Position numbers and translations under genes: made by a program. Shown here piece by piece: positions 35,944-45,885 of a DNA stretch of 64,000 nt. Each line of letters begins with the position of its first letter. Position 1 is the first letter of the stretch. Origin of the DNA: Taeniopygia guttata (lineage: Eukaryota > Chordata > Aves > Passeriformes > Estrildidae). The notes beneath the pieces are model-generated. The model had not been told where the DNA came from. It worked only from the letters and a program-made list of their open reading frames with translations, and did not search any database. Location: positions 104,980,001-105,044,000 of the forward strand of contig NC_133026.1 in the NCBI RefSeq assembly GCF_048771995.1, written 5' to 3'.

Positions 35944-37104
35944 GGTAAATTCCTGTGTGTGAGAAAGTGTATAATTGTTAACATTTCTTTTTACTATAAT
36001 AATTGTAGAATTAGATGGATTATTCTGGGTAACAATTTACTAGCAAATGTGTTTTAGGAGCAAAATGCCAAGGCACAAGAAGGCCTGTTCTGAACTTTTC
36101 ACTTTTCAAAATCAAGCATGTTGACTTTGTTCCCCAAAAATTAATTTTCTTCATTTTACTGGTTAATATTTTAAATTAAAACAAGCATTAAAGATAGAGC
36201 AAAAAATTGATCAAAAAGCACATTTATTCCATCTAATTGAAAGACTTCTAAAGCCTCACTCAAAGTTAGTTTCACGGATTTGTGACTACTTCAGTATCAT
36301 TGCTGGCAGTCACCCTCTCCCCAGTCTTCAAAAAACCACATTAGATTGGCTTTGTTAACAGTGAAATATTTAGAACCCTTAACCTCTGTTTCTCTCAGCA
36401 TTTTGATGACAGCAGCTACTGGATCCCAGCCACAGCATTTCTTTGCCCTGTGTCAGAAGCCTTTGAAATACGATGTGAGGAGGTTCAGCTTGTTGGGGCT
36501 GTACAAAGTAGGGGTTTAGGTCAGGAGTCTGTTCAATCCTTGGTCCTGGTTTTGAAGCCCCAACAAGTCTTGCACCAAGAGCATGGAAATGCATTGCCCA
36601 GAGAAAGAGCTTTACCCTGAATCATCCCTTGGCCAAGTCAGTCCCCGCTGAAGGGCACCATGTCACTGAGCAGTGGCTAACCCAGGGTTACACAGTAGAG
36701 CAAAATTAACGGATGTAAAAGTAGAGGTTACAACATAAACATGTGCTCAGATACTGGTGTAATGAACATAGCATAAATATTTAGATGTATTCCTACATCT
36801 AATTCTTATACTCATCATTCTTATGTCAAATGGTTTACAGAAGGCAAAACTATAGTTCAGTTACAGGCATGGCTTCATAATTCTTCAAGTTAATTAAGGC
36901 ATCTAAATATGCTTTATGTCTGTCACCTCTACTATGTAAATGGCACATACCTGCAGGTAATGAAATGCTTTTCATACCACTGACAGCAATGGCAGTTTGG
37001 GTGTCCAGCCTCAGGGAAAAGCTGCAGCTATGACTGTCATTTGTACACCTCCAATGAAGAGATTGTTGCTTGTATTGTGTGTATAGACATCATTTAGGGA
37101 AAGA
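35944..37104. other. AT-rich intergenic sequence, no gene seen
   Basis: No gene or repeat family recognised. The part 36110-36260 and the part 36720-36960 are strongly AT-rich. Confidence 0.5.
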
Positions 37105-37262
37105 ATTAATTGTGATTTGGGTTCTCTTTGTACCGAGTGTGAGAGTCCTGGTGCTGGTATAGATGCTGAGTGGTGCCCCACTGATTAATTGTGGTTTGGG
37201 ATCAATTCATACTGAGTGTGAGAGTCCTGGCGCTGGTGTAGGTGCCGAGTGGTGCCCCACTG
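37105..37262. repeat. 79-bp tandem duplication
   Basis: Two copies of a 79-bp unit stand head to tail (37105-37183 and 37184-37262). Each starts with ATTAATTGTG and ends with GTGGTGCCCCACTG. The halves with GAGTGTGAGAGTCCTGG and GTGGTGCCCCACTGAT are nearly identical. The stretch 37121-37134 versus 37200-37213 is less alike. The duplication sits at the edge of the GC-rich segment 37263-37650. Confidence 0.93.
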
Positions 37263-37650
37263 ATGGGCTGTTGTTGTGCTGATGGGTGCCCAGGGGTGCA
37301 GGGATGCCTCTGCCAGCCGTGGTGTCAGGGCAAGGGGCCTGTGGGTGCCACCCTCCCAGTATAGCTGCAGTGCTGTGCTGCTCGTGTTGGCCCAGAGCAC
37401 CTCTCACTCCTCTGTTTCTTTCTCTGTCTGTGCCTCTATTCATAAACTGTATAACTGGCTGCACAGGCAACGGAGGAGAGGGGTGGCCTGTCTCCAGCTG
37501 GGGTGTCCCCTTGCAAAGGAGACAGGGTGCCACCCACAGCAGAGATCTCCCCAGGGGCCTGAGGGTGGGCTGCCTGTGGTGGTCTCAGAGCCTCACTGAC
37601 AACTGAGATCTGCTTGGTGCCAGGTGGGGAATCTCCCTTTGCCAGGGGAA
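37263..37650. other. GC-rich, hairpin-containing segment, possibly part of an LTR
   Basis: The sequence abruptly becomes GC-rich and GGTGCC-rich. It contains a nested hairpin at 37482-37534: GGTGGC pairs with GCCACC and CTGTCTCC pairs with GGAGACAG across a 3-base bulge, with an inner GGGG-TGT-CCCC at 37500-37510. A TATA-like CATAAACTGTATAAC lies at about 37441-37454. Composition and adjacent tandem units recall promoter regions of long terminal repeats, but no terminal TG..CA boundaries, target duplication or retroviral coding sequence can be shown. The LTR reading is only a suggestion. Confidence 0.3.
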
Positions 37651-40100
37651 TCCCTACCCGGCCACTTCATAGAGTTTTTAAGGACAGCAAGGAGCCTTAT
37701 CACGTTTCCACATCTGCTCCAGATGCTTTGCATTCCAGCAATGCTCCACAAAGGTGCTGAACCCTACAGCATCATCTCTCCAAAGAGGACTCACTTCTTG
37801 CCACCTCGGCAGCTGTCAGCTTCCTGCATGCAATCCAGGGAAGGGAGCGGCAGTGCTCTCAAGGATGTCCCTGCAGAGCTGACAGCAGGTGACACAGCCC
37901 TGCCCCTCACCCATGTCAGCAGGACCATGTGTGGCAGCGGGAGCTGTGTGCGCAGGAAGGCTGGGCTACATGCAACCAAAGTTCAGGCAAACAGTGGAGA
38001 CCAGAAATGGTTTCTGACCCAGTGGCACCAAGGCCGCTTTGGCCACTTTTGGGTTTCACCTTGAAGCGCAGCCAGAGCACAAGGTGCTGCTGGCGCTGGT
38101 GTCCGTGCAGCAGGGTATGGCTCTCAGAGAGTGCTCTGCTCACAGAAGAGGGAATAACAAATAACTGCCTCCCACAACATTTTCCAAAGTAGAGTCAGTC
38201 CCTAGCCAAACCCCAGTGCTTTGCCATCTCATTACTGTGTGGGATATCAGCATCCCCTGTCCTCCATCTCTCTCCCTCTATCTCCCACATCTGTGCTGTT
38301 TCAGGGCTTCTTTCTCTTTAAGAGGAAACTCAGAGGAAGCCTAGCTATTCAATATTGTTTCATATTATTTGGTTGTGAAACAATTTAATTTGTTTATGGC
38401 TCTAAAGGTCAGATTTGACTATTGCCCAAATTTCTAAAGAATAAAGAATGCATCAGGGACTGAATGGGACTCCATGGCATGATCAACTGGAAAAAGAGAA
38501 GGGGGCTAGTGAGAATATTTAACTGGAACGGCAAGGCAAACTTACCTTCAGCTCAGGTTTAAAAGCCTAGTCAATCATTACACGTTTTTTATTATTTACC
38601 TGGTACAAAATCCCCCTGGGCGAAGAAGTAGAAAAACTCACAGGCCACACTCTCAAATTTTTAGCAACTTGCTCAGCAATTTTTTTTCCTGTCTCAGGAC
38701 AGCTGAAATCATATGGGTTGTGATGATGCCTGTGGATACATGAGAAATGAAGTCGAAGCACATTGTGGTTGTAGCTCCAAGCAGGGGTGTTTGTAACAGT
38801 GAAGAGAGCAGGGCCAGCCAGGGTCTTTGAGAAGGAAGGTAATTCTCACACAGTCATCAGAAGACAAAGGTTGCATTTACACCTGGCCAGAAGGTTTAAT
38901 CATCTACTATTTCCAAACATTGCAGGCTCACAATCTGTTGTGTCTGAGATCATAAAACATAATCACAAACTGGAGACAAGAGACCTGAGTCTTGATTGAC
39001 CAGACCTTATATTTTCTTTTTCTACGTTCTTATTTTTCACTCAATTTTCTGCCTTTTTTGTGGGGGAAGAAAAAAAGATACTTTGGAGAGAACTTGCTTT
39101 GGTCAGAAAATCCTTGATATAAAAAAGTATGAAAACCAAGGATTAATGGGCAATTTTCATTCTTTGTCTCAATTGTGTCAAGAGCACTTGGGAGGCAGAT
39201 TACCTGCTTGCTAAAATCTGCCTCCCAGGCTTTCAGGGAACAGAAATTGTGGTAAAGGGACCAAAGAGAGAGAAGTATTCAAAGAGAACCAGGTACAAAC
39301 CTCTCATAGCTTAGTTTTCCAGGTCCTACCACAAAAACAACTAACATTCAACCACCTGAAACACTGGGTGTAGGTGGCTTTCATCTGTCTTTGGGGGAAG
39401 GGTAAAATTATGGTAACATTGAAAGATAATCTGGCAGTGATGGGAGGGTTTCTGGGTAATGTTAGCCACATTTTTGCAGTTTGAGACTGTAATTGGTTTC
39501 CTCTGTACCTGTGAGGTTGGCGAGGAGGTTTATCAAGCATGATCAGGGTCTCCAATAGCATAGAAAATTTGAGGCAACATTACTTCTGCTTCCCTCACCC
39601 CATTGCCTCTGCAGGGTCATCGCTCTTTACTGTCTGCCCACAGCCAGGCTTGCAGAGTGGAGCCAGGTGCTTCTCACCTGATATTCCTGACATTTATAGG
39701 AGAAAGGGTGGCTGGGCCGTGTCCCAGCCGCGGCTCCAGCCTGGCTCCAAAGCCCTGTGTCGGCATCAGGGAGGGACCCTGGAAGCGGGGATGTTGCTTT
39801 GCACCTCGTTTGGGTGTTACAGCGCGGATTCATCAAAGCACTCAGTGCTGGGAGGAAGAGCCGGCCCTGTTGAGATGAAGAGTTGCCCTTGCTGACTTCA
39901 AAGGGGCTGAATTTAACCCTTTCACTTCCGTGGGCTTTGAGCTCCTGGCTGGAGTTAAGCACGTGCTGTTTCTGGATTGGGACCTTCCTCTCCTTGTTTG
40001 AAAGGGGAAATAAATAATCCAGTTGATTTGCAGTAAATCATCATCTAACTGATGATACCTCTGTGTGCTTTATGACTGGCAGTTCTGTAACTTCCCTGCT

Positions 40101-40101
<1 letters not shown>
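37651..40101. other. Intergenic sequence with possible small regulatory patch
   Basis: No gene supported. A 146-codon plus frame at 37624-38064 resembles nothing known. Near 39880-40060 a small patch holds a palindromic E-box GCACGTGC (39959-39966) and an inverted repeat ATCATCA/TGATGAT (40037-40043 and 40050-40056). Whether it is conserved cannot be judged here. Confidence 0.45.

Positions 40102-40136
<35 letters not shown>
40102..40136. repeat. Poly-A run (35 A)
   Basis: An uninterrupted run of 35 As is followed by GAGTGGGAGC. It is the longest pure homopolymer in the window and the first of several A-runs within 1 kb. Confidence 0.97.
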
Positions 40137-40139
<3 letters not shown>

Positions 40140-40364
40140 TGGGAGCAATAAGAGCTTCCCCAGGAGAAGTTCATTAAACAAGGCAGGCTGGAGAGCCATC
40201 TGCCCCAGCACTGCCCAGTGCCTTCACAGTGTCCCTTACCTGGCTAGGGCTGCCTGCCACCTGATGAGAGTGGCATCTTTGATGTCGTCTAGGGCAGCAG
40301 CCATACCCAATTGCATAATCAAGGTCACTGGAAAATTACACAAAACTTTGCCCAGGTCTATTGG

Positions 40365-40399
40365 AAAAAAAAAAAAAAAAAAACCGAAGCAAAAAAACC
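40365..40399. repeat. A-rich run with C-blocks
   Basis: Nineteen As (40365-40383) are followed by CCGAAGC, then another A-run ending in CCCC. A further pure A-run lies at 40507-40519. Confidence 0.93.
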
Positions 40400-41000
40400 C
40401 CAACCTCCCCCTCCCCCAACTTCTGCTCATGCCACCAACTTGCTACTCTATGTGAATACACATACAGTGCCAAGCTGCCCCTTACACTGCCCTGCAAGCA
40501 CTGACGAAAAAAAAAAAAATATTATCCACATTAAGGCAAATTTTCCCTGGTAGCCACATGAATTAATCCCTGTGGTTTTCCCTGTCTTTCCTTCAGCTAC
40601 AGTTTCGAGTAGATAACAATGACGTGCAAATGCAAGAAGTAATAGTCTCACGCTTCGCATTGCTGAATGTTGACCTTCTGAGGATTTTAAGAATCAGGGT
40701 GGTGAGTTTGGTTTCACATGGCCTTAGGAGCTATCAAGTCTTTCCAAGTCTTGATAGAGAAAACAGTCAACTTAAAAATCTGTAAATGAAAATAAAAGAA
40801 GAAAAAAAATCTCCAGAAAAAGAGAATTCTTAGAGAATTTTCTGTTATTCCTCCAACATTTTTCCACTTCAATTTGTGAGAAAAAGAAAGTAATGGATGT
40901 GGCATAAAGAGGAAGAACTTGTAGCTTGAAAGAAGCCAGGGCTAAAAATGGAGCAAGAAAAAAAGTCCTGAAAAATTGAAGGATTTTATTTTTTTTTCTG

Positions 41001-41051
41001 CCAAAAAACCCCAAAAAAACCAAACCAAAAAAAAAAAAAAAAAAAAAAAAA
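41001..41051. repeat. A-rich run with CC/CCCC blocks
   Basis: The pattern CCAAAAAACCCCAAAAAAAC is followed by CAAACC and a run of about 25 As up to 41051. It is the complement-strand counterpart of the T/G pattern at 30.1 kb. Confidence 0.93.
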
Positions 41052-43972
41052 GGAAAAGCCTCTGAATGCCTTGCTGGGCAGGTGCTCTGTGTCAAGGAGG
41101 GTGCAGGTCCAGACCTGTTTACCCAGCTGAACTAGCAAGGGCCGTGTTTCCCAGTTCCTGACTGCTGTCCATTCAGTGGGGACATCCTGCTGGCATTACA
41201 CCACGAAAGGTCCAGGCTGTGCTGGGGAAGGCACTGTGATAGTCCTTGGAAAATCTTACACCTTTGACTCTTAGTTTACATTTCTGACTAGCTGCCTCTT
41301 GCAGCCAAGTAATTTCTGGGTAATTTGAGTTTGCCTCCTTCCAAATTCTGTCCTGTAAAATCTGTTCTTCAAGCCTTTCCCAGCTTCCTGAGGAGGATTG
41401 GATAACTGTCAGCATTTCTGATCATGAGAATATTGTGGCAGAACTTTTAAGCTGCTCTTTTCATAGACCCAGGTAAATAGTGATATGAAATATCTGTCCT
41501 TTCCTGACTTCTAGAGTTCAGGTATGCTAGAAACAAAGACATATTTCTGCTCCACAGTGGAAGGGCCTCTGTCTTTCTGTTCTTCACATCATACATGGAA
41601 CAATGATTTGAACCTGTCATCTTTAAAAGTTTGAAAGTTTAATAAACTCTTTAGCCTGTTTTTATTTGTGAGGAAGCTGTTGGCAAACATCCCCATGGCT
41701 TTCCAAACCAATATAACATCCTCTAAAAGAGAAATCAACCTCCTTAATCACATCCTTAAGCCAGAGGATTTATTGCAGTATAGGATTTGAAGGGAGGGCA
41801 CAGTCCATCCCATTGAAATTCCCATGTGTTCTTTTGGTTTTTAAATTGGCACGGCGGGTAAAGATCCTTATACTCAGGACACTGACATTTGTAAGGTTGT
41901 ACTGATTATGTTATCTCTGATGGGCACTTTGTTATGTCTTAAGTAGTTTTAAATTTCCATCATCTAATGTCATGCTGGAAAAAGAAAAAAAATATATATC
42001 CATCCTGAAGAGCTCCTAAATACCTGTGGGCACCTTCTCTGAAGATGGCTGCATGCAGCCAGGCATACCACTTGATGTCAGCTACAAGTTCCTCTGTCAT
42101 CACAACAGAGTTACTTTCCAGTTTATGAAGGAATAAGACTTACATTACAACTGACAAAGCTGTAGTAGGTCAGTCTCCAAGAACTTTTGGTTTCTTGCTC
42201 AGGAGTGAGATGAAAGTTAAGTGCTGGGGGTGGGAAGCACAGATAGGAGCTAACACAGGGAGATCTTGTCCTCCCTTTATTAAGAGAAACTGCAGCAGGC
42301 TCAAGGAAGTGCCTTGTTTAACATTTTTTTCCTCCAAGGGCTGTTACTCATGGTTTAGCTCTAGACTTCCCTCTGCCCTCCACAGAATCACACTGTCCCT
42401 GTGAAAAGGGGTGGTTTTGGGGCTGGGTAGCTGGGAGCCACACACAGCCAGCAACATCTCCACGTGCCTGCTCCGGCTATGGGGTGGAAATTCAGTGAGA
42501 ACTTACAGTGAAATTCAGTGAGGAATCTGGCTAAACCCATGCCTGGCCTGTTGGGGTAGCAGGATGGCTCTGGGGCCATGGGCAGGGCAGGGGCCTGGAA
42601 AGCCAATAAATCCAGGAACTCTGCTTGCTTGGCTGCTTTGTGCAGAGATGTAGCAGTACCAGCTGGGACATAGCCCTCTCGCACATACCTCGAGCGTTTA
42701 CTGTCACCCTCAGAACATTTCCTGGATTAGCAGAACGGCTCTTCAGCTATAATTTTTGTTGAAATATCTTGCTTTAAACCTAGAGAGCACTAATGGAGGC
42801 CTCAAATCTGTAAATCAGCTGCACTTCAGAAAACAAATCATTGCAGTGGAGTTTTGCCAAGTCAATTTTCTGTGCTCATTCATTATGTAGTTTTCATTTT
42901 ATGAGCTGATTTAAACCGACCATGCTCCAACTGTACCAGTTGCATCCAAGATAGGAGCCTGATTTACACTTTGAAAATGTTAACTGTTCCATGGTTGCAT
43001 TTCCAGGAGGAAGAAATGCTACAAAGAGAGGTTGTTTGGCAGCACCCATAGGCCTTATAGGTTTGCTTGAGAGCTTGCATGTTGCCTCTGCTAGCCTGCT
43101 TGAGCTGGTGAAGTGTTATTAGTGAAGGGGAAGTCGTGATGTTTCCATGTATTGCAGAAAAAGGGGTGTTTTCCAGGGAGAAAATGACAAGACAGCTCCA
43201 ACTGTGATTGCCCAGTGGGAAAGTAGAAGGTAAGAAGGTAGTGTGGAAGAAGCATGTATGAAAGTAAAAGGGCACCTGGAAGAACGGGTAGCAGAGGAGA
43301 GACAATGGAGATGTGGCATCAACATCTTTAGTCTGTGAAATATACAGGAAGCATCAATGGCTTGTGAGAAGAATGGGAAGAAAACAATGGAAAATTTTAT
43401 GCTTATTTAAGTGGCCACTTAAAACAGCCCAACAAAACTGTGCCTTCACCCAGGATGTCTGCAGGGGCAGTGTGAGACCGTGTGTCTTCAACAGCACTGT
43501 AACATCCATCAGGGAGGATGGAGAACAATGGTTTTTAGTTTTTCTTCTTGGCTTTGAAAGTTTCTGTAGTTCTGAGGTTTCCTATGGTAAAGTGAGACAG
43601 ATTTGGTAAAAAATTTATTGATTCAAACACTTAACCAGCACTGCTAATAAATGTTATTAACCTTAGCTGTTTATTTTTTGGAAGTTAACCTGTTGGAAAA
43701 ACTTTCCCATTTTCAGCCTTCCCAACATTTTTTTTCCCCTGGTGTCCCTGTGAGATCAGAATTTCTTGATTGCAGTAGTGGGACTGAGCTTCACCTAGAA
43801 TAACTTTGTTCCAGTTACAAGCAAGGCAAATGTGAAAGTGGAGTTGCTGTCACACAGTGCAGTTTCCACACCATTTTTGCAGTTCCTGTAAGTCTGTGTA
43901 ATTACACAGATTTTGAGATGAACCTCACATATTCCTTCTTTGCTCATGGAAAAGCCTTTCAGGTTTGTTGAA
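41052..43972. other. Intergenic sequence, no gene seen
   Basis: Ordinary sequence with short frames. A small direct repeat ATTCAGTGAG occurs twice near 42490 and 42513. I see no recognisable repeat family or motif cluster. Confidence 0.5.
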
Positions 43973-44140
43973 GATCATTACAATAGTAATTGTAATGATC
44001 ATAGTAATTATGATCATTACAATAGTAATGTAATGTAGTAGTACATGTAGTAATACATGTATGTATTGTATGTAGTAATACATGATTACAATAGTAATTG
44101 TAATTGTATTTTGCTATTATTTTGCTATTATTTTGCTATA
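43973..44140. repeat. Nested AT-rich hairpin repeats
   Basis: The word GATCATTACAATAGTAAT starts at 43973 and again at 44012, period 39, and the related ATTACAATAGTAATTGTAAT is at 44085-44104. The first copy forms a perfect 12-bp hairpin (43973-43984 with 43989-44000, loop AGTA). The sequence between copies forms an alternative perfect 14-bp hairpin (43989-44002 with 44010-44023). Downstream, TGTAGTAATACATG occurs at 44047-44060 and 44071-44084. An 11-bp unit TTTTGCTATTA repeats about three times at 44109-44140. It is a locally generated palindromic satellite-like patch. Confidence 0.9.
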
Positions 44141-45539
44141 AATGCTATATTGGCATGCAAAGAAATACCCATAATTTATAAGAACACACAATTTTTTGCA
44201 TATATCATAAAGCTTATTTTTAAAGAAGGACTGTTCTTCAAAGGGAAAATGGGCTGCTTTGTTATTAATATTGCAGCATCCTTGTTTTCTTATCTTGGTG
44301 AGCAAAAAATATAATTTTAAAAAACGTATAGGGCATTGGCTTATATACAGAAATGTGAAATCCAGAACTGGTATATCCGCATGACTGCAATAAAAGAAGC
44401 TGGGTCTGTAAAATTCTCTGATTTCACATTTGTCCACTCATAGGATTAAGGAGATTTAAAACAGTTGAACAGATTCACATAAGAACAATTGTTATAGCCC
44501 ATATCAAAACAGTACTATTGATACCCTCTTTAAAATGCTTTATGCTGCCAGAAGCAGAATGAAGAAGTCTTTGTGTAAAATCCCACTGAGTCACCTGTGC
44601 TAAGAGTGTAAAGGGTTAGGAAGGGAACTGTTGGAGATGCTATAACTCTGCATTTTCCAGCCTCTGTGAAATTCCAGGTACATTTCTCCTAATGGTGAAT
44701 AACAGGAATAGGTCCCCTTGACAAGCTCTTTTATGTGGATAGCAGTCGGGAATGACAATTACCATACTTGTTAATCTGAGTAACATTTGCATTGGCCCAT
44801 CTCTGATATTCCTCCTGGTACTGCAATGCCCTTTCATGTAGTTAGAAGTATGTATCCCATCATCATAATCTTTCTAGGGAGGTGATCACAATCCCTCATT
44901 TTGGGTATGTCCTTCCTTCAGGTGGATCCCTTAAGAGATTGTTAGCTACATTTCAATGCCTTCTTCCCCCTAGCAGCTGCAAGCATCTTGAGCCAAATCT
45001 TCCTAGCATCTTTCTTGCTTTTAGTATTTCCAAGAAGTCATCCTGGTGGGATATCGAGGAACTGAATGTGGTGCCAGGGGTGTTGAGCATTCCCCAATAA
45101 GAAGGCCGACTGCATTTTACAAGAGAACGGTTGTGCAAGGATGGGCAGGACAGATGGCTGAACCTGCAGAACGAGTTTCAGCCATAAATGCTCTGAACAC
45201 CGTAAACGTTCGGTGGCTTTTCTTTTTTTCTTTTTGAAAGCTGAAATATATTTGGGAAGTACTTGTTCAAACTACAGACTTGGTCAAATATTAACAAGTG
45301 GAAACCGAGCAGGGGGGAAAAAAAGATACTTTGAAGGGCTCAAGCATGTGTGGGTTCTTGCTGTATTTGCCTAACTATAATCACCGGGGCCACACTTGCG
45401 ACAGGCTGAAATGTTGCTGTGAATAGAAAGTATACACTAAGGGTTCTCAAATATGAAAGTGGGGCTGGAACAAAGGGCAGGCAGCAGACAGACTTCCCCT
45501 GTTAGCGATTGCTGGCCTGTCACCCTGGTGCCAGCAGTC
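44141..45539. other. Intergenic sequence, no gene seen
   Basis: AT-rich to about 44900, then gradually richer in GC towards the CpG island. Only short frames. Confidence 0.5.
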
Positions 45540-45885
45540 TCAGCAATCCCGCCGGGAGCGGGCGGCGCTCTCTCGCCCGGTGTGCCGGGGCTGCTTTGGA
45601 ACCCTGCCCACAGCCCCGCCGCGCTCCTCGCCACCGCCTCGTCCTCCCGGGGAACGAGCATTATCTCCGCGCTTTTAAGAGTGTTTGCTTTCAGGATGGT
45701 TTACCACACTTGACAATTACCGAATTTCCTAAATTCAGCCTGAGGTATTGTTGTTGTTTCGCCTCGGCCGCAGCGCGCACAGGTCGCCGCGGCTCAGGGC
45801 GCCCCGGGCTGCTCTCAGCATATGCCCGAGGTGCTCCAAGGCCGCTTCCCTCTGCAGTCCCGTGGCTCGGGATGTCACCGGGGAC
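45540..45885. promoter_or_regulatory. Small CpG island split by a TA-rich core
   Basis: I count about 18 CpGs in 45546-45681 and about 15 in 45760-45885. Between them lies a less CpG-rich core (about 45685-45755) carrying CACTTGA at 45707-45713, an NKX2-type site. CAATTA, a homeodomain-type word, follows directly at 45714-45719. CpG islands far from visible exons are typical of distal promoters or developmental enhancers. No first exon can be shown on either strand. The frames through it (up to 135 codons) are those expected in CpG-rich DNA. Confidence 0.55.
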
